From Melastoma dodecandrum (lineage: Eukaryota; Streptophyta; Magnoliopsida; Myrtales; Melastomataceae): a stretch of 64,000 bases of DNA. Below the pieces are notes generated by a model. It made no database searches, was not told the origin of the DNA, and worked only from the letters and a program-made list of their open reading frames with translations. Shown here piece by piece: positions 28,416-40,230 of this stretch. Both the position numbers and the translations under genes were made by a program. Positions within the stretch are counted from its first letter, which is position 1. The number at the start of each line of letters is the position of its first letter. The DNA is taken from NCBI GenBank assembly GCA_029817715.1, contig JARUPY010000395.1, positions 1,674,001 through 1,738,000 on the forward strand, in the 5' to 3' direction.

Positions 28416-29781
28416 ATCCCGAAATTCATAGGAGACTTCTAGCTCACATACCTCAATCTATCTTTCAACCGTTTCGAGGGAGAAGTTCCTCCTATATGCC
28501 ACAAGGATATCGGTCAAGGGAAATTAAAAACTCTGTGGTGGGATTTCAGGATTGAACTTACCAAGCTATCCTACTCCTAAACTGAAGTGTGGAAGAAACA
28601 GACTGTTGTCGAAGATCATCATTACGATCACTGGCGGGATTGTCCTCCTGTTCATTCTGCTTTTGTCGCTTGCATCGCATCGTTGCATGAACAGAAGAAG
28701 AAGAAGAAAGAAAAACTCACAATCCGGATTGATCCCCAAAGACCCTTTTCCACAAATTTCGTACGAGGATATACTCAGGGAGACCGGTGGGCTTAATCAA
28801 AATAACTTGATCGATGCCGGTGGTTTTGGTTCCGTGTACAAGGGCATCCATGGAAATTCTGATAATGTGGTAGCCATTAAGGTTCTTGACCTGCGAACTT
28901 GAGCAACTTCAAAAAGTTTTATGGCAGAGTGTAAGGTACTAAAGAAGATAAGGCAGCGAAATCTAGTTAAGATTTCTACTGTCTGCTCGACCATCAACTT
29001 CCGAGATAATGATTTTAAGGCACTGGTGTATGAATACATGAAAAATAGAAGCCTGGAAGATTGGTTGCTTCCTAAAGGTATATCCGAAAGAGTGCGCCGA
29101 CAGTTAAGTTTAAGGCATAGGCTGAGTATTGCCGTGGACATTGCATGTGCCGTGGAGTATCTGCATCACGAGTGTGACATGCCGGTGATTCACTGCGATT
29201 TGAAGCCGAGTAATGTTCTCCTGGATGTGGAGATGACAGCATACGTCGGTGATTTCGGCCTCACGGGAATTCTCTCTGCCGATGATGTTGTTGTGCAAGT
29301 AAGCTCGACGGGAGTGAGAGGGACAGTCGGCTACAGCCCTCCAGGTGCTTGAATTTTTATGTAAATGTGGTTTTGGATATTTGTTATCTCGCACTCAGTA
29401 ATATAGGCCATTGAAATATTGTAGAGTACGGAATGGGAAGGCTAAGTGTCAAGGGAAGGCGATGTTTACAGTTTTGGAATTCTTCAGCTGGAGATGCTTA
29501 CTGGAAAGAAACCGGACAACGACATGTTCCGGGATGCTTGGAGCATCCAAAGCCACTGCAAGGCCGCATTGCCGGAAAGAGCGGGAGAAGTAGCAGACCC
29601 TTGTCTGTTTCTAAATGAGTTTGGAGTAGGATCGAGCGTCAATGCACCAAAAAGGATTCAAGAATGTCTGGCGAAGATGTTCGAAATCGGAGTCGCATGA
29701 TGTAGTGAGTCGCCGGAAGAAAGGATGGATATCCGTGTGGCCGCAGCGAAACTACGATCCATCAAATCTGTGGTGGGTTGA
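28416..29781 (+). pseudogene. LRR-RLK copy B: 3' half with kinase
   Basis: Follows directly on the LTR. It starts in the last LRR (ATCCCGAAATTC), then shows a 14-bp deletion relative to copy A near 28487, also present in copy C. Next come the membrane helix, the juxtamembrane region and the kinase. Kinase motifs seen: DAGGFGSVYKG, VVAIKVLD, HCDLKPSN (non-RD) and GDFGLTG. Exon 1 ends at 29344 and exon 2 runs 29425-29781, with the same intron as copy A. Nonsense codons are at 28900-28902 (TGA, Arg in copy A) and 29698-29700 (TGA, Cys in copy A). The LRR domain upstream is missing, replaced by the truncated LTR. Clearly non-functional. Confidence 0.9.
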
Positions 29782-30251
29782 TCACTATTGCAAACATGGC
29801 TCCCGTATAATAATGTGATATTTAAGAATTTTAATAAAAAAAAATGCGTAAATGACTTCCTCTCGACTTTAGAGGAGTGATGCAAATTGGATATTTAAAA
29901 AGTGTTTGGATAGTAATTAGTTTTGTTTACATTCATAATCACCTTAAAAGTGATTATGAAAAATAATACTAAAAAAAAGTATTTATTGAACTTAATATTT
30001 GGCAACACCAATAGAAGGAATGATACGTTTGACTTAATTCCTTTCTAAGTTATTCTTTTATTATTAAAAATTATTTGATATTATAATAAAATATATAATA
30101 TTTTAAAATATCGTAATTTAGGTAAGATAAATTGATCACTGGAAAAAATATATATTTAAATTGATAAGGTCAGTAAAATATAATGAATTTAATAAATGTG
30201 AGATTGAGATCACCGGTAAGAACGGCCCGATTTGTGAGTCCAAAGTCAAAG
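29782..30251. other. 3' flank of RLK copy B
   Basis: Homologous to the 3' flank of copy A (21903-22138 plus 24848-25090) but without the solo LTR. It therefore serves as the empty-site reference. AT-rich, no gene. Confidence 0.7.
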
Positions 30252-30386
30252 GGAAGTATTTTTCACGGTAATCTTGTTTTGACTCCAAAGTCAGTCTTCG
30301 CTTCGCTTGTCTACTTAGAAAAAGTCATGCAATGGGGAGGAGTGTGGATATAACGAGAAGCAAAGTGGACAGTCAGTGATGCGGGC
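30252..30386 (+). promoter_or_regulatory. 5' flank of RLK copy C, source sequence of the minisatellite
   Basis: Contains 'gactccaaagtcagtc', 'gcttgtctactt', 'aaaaagtcatgcaatgggga', the TATA-like 'ggatataacgag', then 'gcaaagtggacagtcagtga'. The whole segment is found inverted in the 16 repeats of the 11559-17542 array. The equivalent of copy A (18740-18815) is shorter and diverged. Confidence 0.6.
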
Positions 30387-31379
30387 AGAGTTAGTTATCA
30401 AATATAATTATTGCTTCCTGCTCTGCTTTTCCGATATTATTATCCACTTGTCTCCTGTTTTCTCTCTCAGCAGCAGCCGGTAAGACCAACGAAACCGACC
30501 GTGCTGTGTTGCTCGAGTTCAGGCACCGCATATCCGACGGCCCCAATGGGGGGTATTCACCTCGTGGAATGACACCGTTGACTTCCGTCAACGGCCTGGC
30601 ATAACTTGCAGCAGTAGACGTCCCCGCGTCACCGAATTGGTGCTCCCGGGATCTAGACTGGGGGGTCTCTGTCACCCTACATTGGGAATCTCAGCTTCCT
30701 CAGGATAATAGACATCAACAACAACGGTTTTTCTGGCGAAATAGCCCCTGAGATCGGGTACTTGCGTCGGTTGACAGAGTTGCGCATGGATAATAACTTG
30801 TTTTCAGGTCAGCTCCCGGATAACATCTCAGGCTGCACAAACCTACGAAAGATCTGGCTGAGAAACAACCAGCTTGTTGGAGAAATACCTCCAAAGGAAA
30901 TCGGTAACCTCCACAAGTTGAAGAACCTACCAGCAGCAATTACTCCGGGGAAATCCCATCTTCTCTTGAAATTTTGACTATGCTAACGATGCTAGTGTTG
31001 GGAGGGAGCGGATTCAGTGGGAGTATTCCTGCAAGTCACTGAAAATATCAAAACTTGATTAGTTTGGATCTCTCTCAGAACAACCTTAGTGGAACTATGC
31101 CATCGCATTCTTCCTTATCATACTCTCTTGATTTATCTCATAACAAATTGATAAGCACACTGCCAGATGAGTCAGCGATCTGAAGAACCTAGCAATATTA
31201 TATTTGAACGGGAACCGACTGTCTGGACAAGTCCCGAAAACTCTCGGCAGATGCACCAGCTTGGTGTCATTGGACATTGGGAATAATATGTTCGAAGGCA
31301 ACATCGCCACGTTTCTATCTCCTCTGAAAGGACTTCAACATCTAGACTTATCACACAATAACTTCTCCTATGGGATCCC

Positions 31380-33319
31380 TGTTGAATGGGTTTTGATGAT
31401 GAGCACTGACCTTCTGTGAAATAGAAGTTAAACATCTACTCTACAGAAGCTACTCACGTTGAGAACTTTCTCTAAGAAATATTTTTGTAATTAAATAATT
31501 ATCTAATAATTGTTTAGTTACGAAACTAAAGGAAAAGGATCAAGACATTAATCTGATCAAATCCTCTAGATTATATTTTCAAATAATTATAATAGGAATT
31601 ATATTTCCCATTGAAGGAAATATATCATATATTTATGGCAAGGTTCTAAGGTTGATTTCAACCTAGATCAATCTGACAATTGGGATGACTATCCACATCA
31701 CCTGTCTAGTTTTGTTGATTTAAGCATCCTAGACAGAATGATATAAGTCTTGGTGATTATGGAAGTTAATCTTGGATTATTTCCATTTGCAGAAGGTTGC
31801 TGATCAGTTTCAGCCAAAACCTTCTATATCGTAGCATTAATGAGAATAACATCAAATCATAATCATTTTCATATGATATGATTACCTAAAGAATATATGC
31901 CTGAGTATCTCTTTTTTTAAATATAATATCGTGATATTATTTAGCATTTACTTTCTTTCATGTGTAGAAGGCTAATTGGTCAAGATTTACCTTCTCAATT
32001 AGTCTAGGACATTTTTCTATATTAAGGAGTCATTTTCGGCCATGTTCTCTGGTGGTGTTGTTGTTGTAATATACGTGTATTGTTGTGTAAAATCTAGAGA
32101 GCGTGCTGAGCGCTTGTAAGCTTTTCGTTTGAGCTTTGTTAGTCATACACGAGGGACACTAGATGTAGAAGATTGCATCGTTAGTGAAGTCTTCTGGGAG
32201 AGTGACCTGGGGCTACAAGGGACTCTTGGTTGGAGGTTGTAGGAGACGTTGGTGGAGGCGTGCGGCAGGTTGCTGGCGTGGCCAACGTGCAGTGGGCCGG
32301 AGAAAAGGGCAGATATCCTAGGAACACAAAAGGTGTGGGACTAACCAGATTTTGTGGCGTAACGTTCTGTGTGTGCAGGTTAATCTTGGGCAGGAGTTCT
32401 GTATCTGCTTAGCCTTAGTCTCGAGGGACCAAGCAGGAGAACCTTGGGCAGGGGTTTTGTGTCTACTTAATCCCAGCCTCGCGAGATCGTGAGGAAAGTC
32501 ACGGCAGTTTACTGTGTAGGTGGGGACACCGCTGGAGTGAAAAGTCATGTGGAAGTCGCTGTGAGTTGTTGTGCAGGTAGAGACGCTGCCGGAATGAAAA
32601 GTCTCGAAGGAAATCATGACAGGTTGCTGTGCAAGAGAGGACACCTCTTGAGAGAAACGTCCGACAACTGGTTACTTTTGTTAGTCGCGTTAACACGTGC
32701 ACCAAGTCACTGTGGTACAGAAGCTTTCGGTCTGTATTGTGAAATTCAGTCACCTATGGTACATAACATTTTGGTCTATGCTGTATGGGGTTGACAAATT
32801 TGGGACATAATTTTCTGTTATGTGTTGTGCAACTCAGTCATTCTAGTACAGAACTTTCTGATCTCTACTGTAGAGGGTTGTCACATTTGGTACAGAATCT
32901 TCTGGTCTATGTTGTGCAACTCAGTCACTCTAGTATAGAAACTTCTGGTCTGTGCTGTGCAATGAGTAACCTTTGGTGCAGAACCTTCTGGTCTGTGCAG
33001 TAGAAGGTTGATCCTATATCACCTTATTTAATCTCGCTACCACGTTACGTATCACCTTCTATAATCTTTATTATGTTACGTCTGAGTGATAACCATCCAA
33101 AATTTGGGTGAAGAGTAGATGTAGGTAAGTTACCGAACCACTATAAAAGCTTTGCGTCCATCAAATAAATCGTAATCATATTCGTACGATCTGTCTTATA
33201 GAAACTTGTCTCTACGGTTCTGTTTTACATAAGCTTTCTTCCGCTGTAAGGTTTATTGAAAATGACTTAAAAATCCTTAATTGGAGTTTAACACTAATTC
33301 ACCCCTTCTTAGTGTGACA
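31380..33319 (+). mobile_element. Solo Copia LTR inside RLK copy C
   Basis: Starts TGTTGAATGGGTTTTGATGA and ends CTTAGTGTGACA. It is flanked by ATCCC (31375-31379) and ATCCT (33320-33324), a near-perfect target duplication. Removing the element and one duplicate restores the LRR codons (GGGATCCCGAAATTC, as in copy E). 1,940 bp, no internal region. Includes tandem units of about 46 bp around 'cagaaccttctggtctgtgctgt' (32700-33005). Related to the LTR of the reversed Copia element (42012-55693). Confidence 0.93.
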
Positions 33320-34070
33320 ATCCTCGAAATTCACAGGAGACTTCTAGCTCACATACCTCAATCTATCTTTCAACCGTTTCGAGGGAGAAGTTCCTCCTAA
33401 ATGCCACAGGGATATCGGTCAAGGGAAATTACAAACTCTGTGGTGGGATTTCAGGACAGAACTTACCAAGTTGTCCTACTTCAAAACTGAAGCGTGGAAA
33501 AAACAGAATGTTGTCGAAGATCATCATTATGATCACTGGTGGGATTGTTCTCCTATTCGTTCTGCTTTTGTCGCTTGCATCGCATCGTGCATGTACAGAA
33601 AAAGAAGAACAAACAAAAACTCACAATCTGGGTTGGTCCCCAAAGACCCTTTTCCACAAATTTCCGTACAAGGATATACTCAGGGCGACCGGTGGGCTTA
33701 ATCAAAATAACTTGATTGGTGCCGGTGGTTTTGGTTCCATGTATAAGGGTATCCATGGAAATTCTGATAATGAGGTAGCCATTAAGGTTCTCGACCTCCG
33801 AACTCGAGTAACTTCGAAAAGTTTTCTGGCAGAGTGTAAGGTATTAAAAAAGATAAGACAGCGAAATCTCATTAAGATTTCTACTGTCTGCTCAACCATC
33901 GACTTTCGATGTAATGATTTTAAGGCGCTGGTGTATGAGTACATGAAAAATGGAAGCCTGGAAGATTGGTTGCATCCTAAAGGTATATCCGAAGGAGTGC
34001 GCCTGAAGTTGAGTTTAAGGCATAGACTTAGTATAACCGTGGACATTGCAAGTGTTGTGGAGTATCTGCA

Positions 34071-34561
34071 GGGGCAGGCCTGTTTCCTCAGATTGTCCGA
34101 ACCGCCACGCGCGTGCTAGGAGGGGCGCGCTTACAATCATTGCAATTCATTTAGCCAGTAGAGAATGTGTATGGTGGAGATCGATTATATATCACATTTG
34201 ATGGTCATGCGGCTTATCCATAAATAAGATTTCTCCAACAATTTTATATAAGGATAATGTTGTTTGCATTGCTCAACAAAAACGTTTATCAGAAAATCTG
34301 ACATATTTATGCACAAAGGTTTTGCCTAAAATAATTTTTTAAAGGCTGATGCATAAAATTGGAATGTACAAACTTGAAGATTTAAAGTAACGTTCCAAAG
34401 AGGGGAAGCAAACGTATTATACTCTTTTTTCTATTACCGGCTTTTCATGGAAAGGTTTTTAACGAGACAGTATCATAATGGACATTCAAGAGAGAGTGTT
34501 GTAAATATATTTATTGTGAATGCCCTTTTGACTCTCATTGACCTCTAATTAGTATTAGATA
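34071..34561 (+). mobile_element. Insertion in RLK copy C kinase, begins with Tat-type LTR end
   Basis: Begins inside the kinase after 'gagtatctgca'. The first ~60 bp resemble the 3' end of the Tat-type LTR ('ccgccacgcgcgtgctagg' and 'ggcgcgcttaca' against 'cgcctcgcgcgtgctaggcc' at 45887). The remaining 430 bp are unrecognised AT-rich sequence. The kinase resumes at 34562 with 10 bp of coding sequence lost. No clean target duplication. Confidence 0.6.
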
Positions 34562-35166
34562 GACGTGCCGGTGATTCACAGCAATTTGAAGCTGAGCAAT
34601 GTTCTCCTGGATGCGAAGATGACAGCAAAGGTCGGTGATTTCGGCTTTACAAGAATTCTCTCAGTTGATGACGCTGTTGTTCAAGTAAGCTCGAAGGGAG
34701 TGAGAGGGACGGTCGGCTACAGCCTCCAGGTGAATTAATTTTTGTGTACATCTGGTTTTGGATATTCTTCAGCTCGTACTCAGTAATATAAGCCATTGAA
34801 ATATTGTAGAGTATGGAATGGGAAGGCAAGTGTCGAGGGATGGGGATGTTTACAGTTACGGAATTCTTGTGCTGGAGATGTTTACGGGAAGGATGCCGAC
34901 CGACGACATCTTCCAGGATGCTTGAAAAGTCCGGAGCCACTGCAAGGCCGCGTTGCCGGATAGAGCGGGAGAAGTAGCAGACCCTTTGTCTGTTTTTAAA
35001 TGAGTTTGGAGAAGGATCGAGCGTCCGTGCTCCGCGAAGGATTCTAGAATGTCTAGCGAAGGTGTTCGAAATAGGTGTCGCATGTTGTAGCGAGTCTCCT
35101 GGAGACAGGATGGACATCCATGTTGCTGCAGCAAAACTAAGATCCATCAAATCTCTGGTTGGCTGA

Positions 35167-36147
35167 TGCTCAGAATCCAGAATGCCGCTTCCAGACAGCT
35201 TGTATGTTTGCTGATGGTAGCTGAAATAGCTCAACTCCAATTATTGTCTATTTGCCACCCTGAATGAAGAGGCATACAATGCTCTATTTGATTTCTATCA
35301 TTCTTCTTTTTTTTTTACGATTTTAGCGATCATATGCTGAAATCAGAAATATCGAAGCTCTTGGATAATAGACTTTTTGATCTCATCAATATTGAAATAA
35401 AAGAATGGATTCAAATATGTATTTTCAGAATTCAGATTAAAAGTGCGACATATTTGAGTACATATATAACAACATAAAATATATAATTATAAGACTCTAA
35501 ATTAAATCTATACCCTGGTTAACGTGTGTCATGCAAATTGTAGAGAAAACTAATCCGACGCGTTATTGTCCAAAGGACTTGGATCCAAGTCTTTTATCAT
35601 CTTTTATAAATAAAAAAATTACTGATAAAATTTGGTTTCTCATATTAACAATTATAAAAACTCGGAAAAATTCTGGTTCGGTTCTAAAATTTACTAACCT
35701 TTTCCTTCAATCTTTAGGCATCCGGTTGTGCTCGTTGTAAGAAGGTTAGTGTACGTTAATTAAAGTCATTTGTTTGACGTTAGTTGTAGTATGCAAGTCA
35801 GGGTCGGAACTTGAAATCGAATCATTCATGGCTAGCCGTGAGGCCCCAAAAAATATTCGTAAGGGTCAAATTGACAATAGAAAATTTAAGGTGAAAATAA
35901 AAAAAATAAATGTAAAATTTATTATTTTACAAAAAAGTAAGAGGGTCATTGCCACCATGGGTCCCTGGTTCGGCCTTTGTCTATGGTCATATATTCTCAA
36001 CGTGTTTTTACGACAGTTCCATTTCGGCCCACCGTGGCCCCGGAAGTAGTAGCCCACAACCCAAACTCAAAGATATGATAACCCTCCCCTGGCATAGCCC
36101 AATCCCTAAGGCTACGGCATTCAGCCGGTGAAAGTGAAGGGCATCAG
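35167..36147. other. Intergenic between RLK copies C and E
   Basis: AT-rich, no gene seen. Positions 36040-36095 match 17550-17610 upstream of copy D, so this is a duplicated RLK 5' flank. Confidence 0.5.
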
Positions 36148-36641
36148 TCACCAGCCCCTGTCGGTGTGCTCATCTCTTGGAATGACACCATCCACTTCTG
36201 TCAATAGCCTGGCATAACTTGCAGCAGGAGACGTCCCCCCGTCACCGAATTGGTGCTCCCTGGCTCCAGACTGGGGGGCTCTTTGTCATTGGACATTGGG
36301 TATAATACGTTTGAAGGCAACATCGCGGCGTTTTTATCTCCTCTGAAAGGACTTCAACATCTAGACTTATCACATAATAATTTCTCCGGTCAGATCCCGA
36401 AATTCCTAGGAGACTTTCCGCTCGCATACCTCAATCTATCCTTCAACCATTTTGAGGGAGAAGTTCCGAATGAAGGAGTCTTCTTGAATGCCACAGGGTC
36501 TCGGTCATGGGAAATTATAAACTCTGTGGCCGGATACCAGCATTGAACTTACCAAGGTGTCCTACTTCTAAAAGGAAGCGCGGAAGAAAAACCTTGTCGA
36601 AGATCATCATTGCGATCGCCAGTAGGATTGCTTTCCTGTTT
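36148..36641 (+). pseudogene. LRR-RLK copy E: mini copy with 450-codon in-frame deletion
   Basis: Starts in the cap region (GVLISWNDTIHFC), with a TAG at 36205-36207 where copy A has Trp. It continues through ELVLPGSRLGGSLS and jumps at 36284-36288 (TGTCA) directly to LDIGYNTFEGNIAAFLSPL, the third-last LRRs of copy A. The copies in A are TGTCA at 19069 and 20418, so 1,350 bp (allowing for the base missing in A) are gone exactly in frame by a 5-bp microhomology. The frame then runs through the last LRRs (KFLGDFPLAYLNLSFNHFEG). It is frameshifted near 36510 and breaks off at about 36641 in the membrane helix, against the Copia element. There is no kinase. Confidence 0.88.
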
Positions 36642-37205
36642 TTTTGTTTGAGTGACACCGTGAGAAGATATAGAAGAAGGTAATGTTTTAATTTTGGAAA
36701 AATATTATTTTATTTCCCAAAATTGATTAATTGGGACAAAATCTTCCAATAATATCATGTATTCCCAATTTTTTATCAAGATTATCGATTCTTGATATAA
36801 TAGGAGATGAATCAGATAAGATTCTCCCTGATTTCAAAAATATTCTTTTGAACAGAAGGTTTAACTTTCTGTTTCAAAATTAAGGAATATATTTTGTTAA
36901 ATTCGAAACGGTAGTATCGAATTAACCCAGTACAGAAAGTATAACTTTCTATGCATAGTTTCTGTAAGAATCTACGTTAATGAGAAGGACTCTTTCTTGA
37001 CAAGATTTTCATTAGAATAATACTGTCTAGAATACTCTTTCGAAAAATACATTTCGAATTAAATTTTCGAAAGATGTTTAATACAGGACGTTGAATATTC
37101 TGTACAACATCTCTATTATTAAAATGGATGACAAATCCCCAATTCATTCCTGAAATAGAAGAATTTCTCCTGGTCAAGGGGTTTGGTGAAAATGTCAGCC
37201 AATTG

Positions 37206-38584
37206 CTAGTCTGTATTAACGTATTTCACGCTTACAGAACCTTGTTGTACATTATCCCTCAGAAAATGATGTCTGAGTTCTATGTGTTTTGATCGTGAGT
37301 GATAAACTGGATTGCGCGTTAATTGAATCGCACTAGTATTATCACACATGATCGGAATTTCAGCAAATGAAAGACCATAGTCATCAAGTTGCTGTTTCAT
37401 CCATAGAAGTTGAGCACAGCAGCTTGTAGCTGCTGCTTCTGCAGTGGATAGAGCAACAGAAGTCTGCTTCTTGGAAAACCATGAGATCAACATGTTTCCC
37501 ATTAGCTGACAAGTACCACTTGTACTTTTTCTGTCGATCTTACATCCTGCAAAGTCAGCATCTGAGTACCCAACGAGAGTAAAGTTTGATCTCTTGGAAT
37601 ACCATATGCCAAGATTTACAGAACCTTGTAAATATCTAAAGATTCTCTTGACCATTATCAGATGAGACTCTTTAGGTGCTGATTGATATCTAGCACAGAG
37701 ACATACACTAAATAGTATATCTGGTCTAGAAGCAGTAAGATATAGAAGTGAGCCAATCATGCATCTATATAGCTTGTTATCTACTTCTTTACCATTTTCG
37801 TCCTTGTCTATCTTGGCACTTGTAGCCATTGGAGTAGACAGAGGCTTAGAGCCCTCTAGGCCAAATCTTTTCAGGAGTTGCTTAGTGTACTTCTCTTGAT
37901 GTAAGAAAGTACCTTCATCAGTCTGCTGAATTTGTAGGCCGAGGAAGAACGTAAGTTCTCCCATCATGCTCATCTCGAACTCACTTGTCATGAGTTCAGA
38001 AAATTCTGTATAGAGTTTATCATCCGTTGATCCAAAGATAATGTCATCGACATAGATTTGGACAACCACTAAATGATCACCTCTGTGTTTGAGAAAGAGA
38101 GTTGTATCTACTCTTCCTCTTTTATAGCCCTTTTCAATCAAAAAGGAGCTAAGTCTTCCATACCATGCTCTAGGCGCCTGTTTAGACCGTATAGAGTCTT
38201 GGAAAGTCTATAAACGTGATTCTTGTGCTGTGGATTTTCAAATCCAGGAGGTTGACTTACGTATACCTCTTCTTTGATTTCTCCATTGAGAAAAGCACTT
38301 TTCACGTCCATTTGATACAACTTGAAGTTGTTGTAGCAAGCATAGGCTAACAGTGGCCTTATTGCTTCTAGACGTGCTACAGGAGCGAACGTCTCATCAA
38401 AGTCAATACCCTCTTCTTGAGAGTACCCTTTGGCAACAAGTCGTGCTTTGTTTCTTACAACAACACCTGACTCGTCGAGTTTATTCCTGAATACCCATTT
38501 AGTTCCAATAATGGAACGGTTATCAGGTTTAGGAACAAGTGTCCACACTTTGTTCCTTTCGAACTGATTTAGCTCCTCTTGCAT
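37206..38584 (-). pseudogene. Copia reverse transcriptase and RNase H remnant
   Basis: Two frames. 38584-38138 has the RT N-terminal part ([44 protein letters not shown]). The frame is lost by one missing base near 38181, and 38141-37206 then carries the catalytic YVDDIIFGS motif, LTFFLGLQIQQT, and the RNase H region (DADFAGCKIDRKSTSGTC). A TAG at 37206-37208 cuts the RNase H tail, which continues as QLADIFTK. Reverse transcriptase would copy element RNA to DNA; this copy cannot make an intact enzyme. Confidence 0.88.
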
Positions 38585-38869
38585 TACAAGGATCCAATCT
38601 GGATCATCTAGAGCTTCATCTATTCCATCTGCTTCTTTCTGTGAAAGAAATACAGAATGTTCATTGTAGGCATTTACAGAACGTCTTGTCTGAATACCTT
38701 TATCAAAATCTCCTATGACTTGATCAATAGGATGTCGTTTTTGATATAAAGCAGGTGCTCTTATATCATTCTGATGATTATTCTGCGAAGATGATGCTTC
38801 AGGAGAATTTTCAACAGTTTGTTCAGATTCTCTTCGAGAATTGTGAAGAGAATGTTCGTTCCCTTCTCT

Positions 38870-39850
38870 TCATTCCTTAGAAGATTTGGGTTCTACAGGT
38901 ATTTCTGTAGGTTCAAAAGATATTACTTGATTAGTACTATCTTCTGTTGGTGAGCCATTAATTTTTACATTAATTGACTCTTCTATTGTAGAAGTCCTTT
39001 TGTTAAGGACTCTATAAGCTTTGCTAGTCAGTGAGTATCCTAAAAAGATACCTTCATCTGATTTAGCATCGAATTTCCCGAGATTGTCCTTAGAAGGTCT
39101 CATTATAAAACATGGACTTCCAAAGGCATGAAAATAGGAAATATTCGGTATTCTCCCCCTGTATAGTTGATAGGGAGTTTTCTCTAATTTAGGTCTTAGT
39201 AGTACTCTATTAGAGATATAGCAGGCAGTATTTACTGCTTCAGCCCAAAGGTTCTGTGGAACATTGCTCTCACAAATCATGGTTCTAGCAATGTCTATAA
39301 GAGTTCGATTTTTCCTTTCTGCGACTCCATTCTGTTGAGGAGTGTAAGGAGCAGAGAAGTTGTGATCAATGCCATGTTCATCACAAAAGGTAGCAAAATC
39401 ATGGTTTTCAAACTCTGTACCATGATCCGTTCGAATAGCTTTTACAGAAGATTTATTTTCATTCTGTAATTGCTTAGCGAGCTTTATGAAAGATTCAAAT
39501 GCATCGCTTTTATGAGTCAAGAACTTGACCCAGGTGTACCTAGAGTAGTCATCTACTACTACTAGACAGTATCTTCTACCACCATTACTTTGAACTCTAG
39601 TCGGACCAAATAGATCCAGATGTAGAAGTTCCAAGGGCTGAGTAGTAGAAATCTCATTCTTAGACTTGAATGATGATTTAGTTTGCTTACCAAGTGAACA
39701 AGCTTCACAGAAGTTGTCTTGCTCGAATTTGATATTAGGCAAGCCTTTTACCAATTCTTTTCTAGCAAGCGTGGATAGCAACTGAAGGTTGGAATGTCCT
39801 AACCTTCTATGCTAAAGATGAGTTTCGTCTTTGACAGACAGAAGACAGCT
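38870..39850 (-). pseudogene. Copia integrase remnant
   Basis: The frame 39781-38870 has the integrase zinc-binding cysteines (CEACSLGKQTK) and the DDE core, with acidic residues visible in LLHLDLFGP, AIRTDHGTEF and QQNGVAERKNRTL. Then comes the C-terminal YLYRGRIPN-like region (TPYQLYRGRIPNISYFHAFG). Just upstream, HRRLGHSNLQLL belongs to the same domain, but a TAG near 39811-39813 replaces the conserved Trp. The open frame ends at a stop at 38870. Integrases insert element DNA; this copy is inactive. Confidence 0.85.
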
Positions 39851-40230
39851 TTCTGTAGCATAGAAGCTCTCCTGTGTTAAAGCGTAGATGTTTCTTTTCC
39901 GATTTCCAATGAAGCGGACTTCATTGTTTAGGATACCATAACATTTATCTTGATCAAAGGTTATAGTATAGCCTTTATCACAAAGCTGGCTAATGCTCAG
40001 CAGGTTATGTTTAAGTTATGTAACCAACAGAACCTCTTCTATAACCATAGAGTCAGGACTTCCAATAGTTCCTGTTCCGATGAGAGAGCCTTTGCTATTG
40101 TCACCGAATTTAACAGAACCTTCGTTCTGTAAAGTCAACTTAGAAAATTTGGATGGATCTCCGGTCATGTGCCTTGAGCAGCACTGTCCAGATACCATTC
40201 ATTTTCTGTAGCTTCTGTTCGAAAACAGAA

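Larger units (their letters stand above)
30378..35166 (+). pseudogene. LRR-RLK copy C, split by a solo LTR and a second insertion
   Basis: The parts align in order to copy A. Signal-peptide and cap region (30400-30620, with the TNETDRAVLLEF stretch and ITCSS), a set of LRRs to 31379 with large internal deletion (about 30900 joins early to late repeats), a solo Copia LTR (31380-33319), then last LRR, membrane helix, kinase N-lobe (GAGGFGSMYKG, EVAIKVLD) to 34070, a 491-bp insertion, then the rest of the kinase from 34562. Exon 1 ends near 34729 and exon 2 is 34810-35166. Defects include several frameshifts in the LRRs, the 14-bp deletion shared with copy B, an altered catalytic segment ('cacagcaatttgaag': the HCD aspartate is changed to asparagine), and a TGA at 34923-34925 where A has Trp. 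Dead gene. Confidence 0.9.

Noticed and set aside
31380..33319. Full Copia element in RLK copy C
   Set aside because: Only one LTR lies between the target duplications; there is no primer site, polypurine tract or coding interior.
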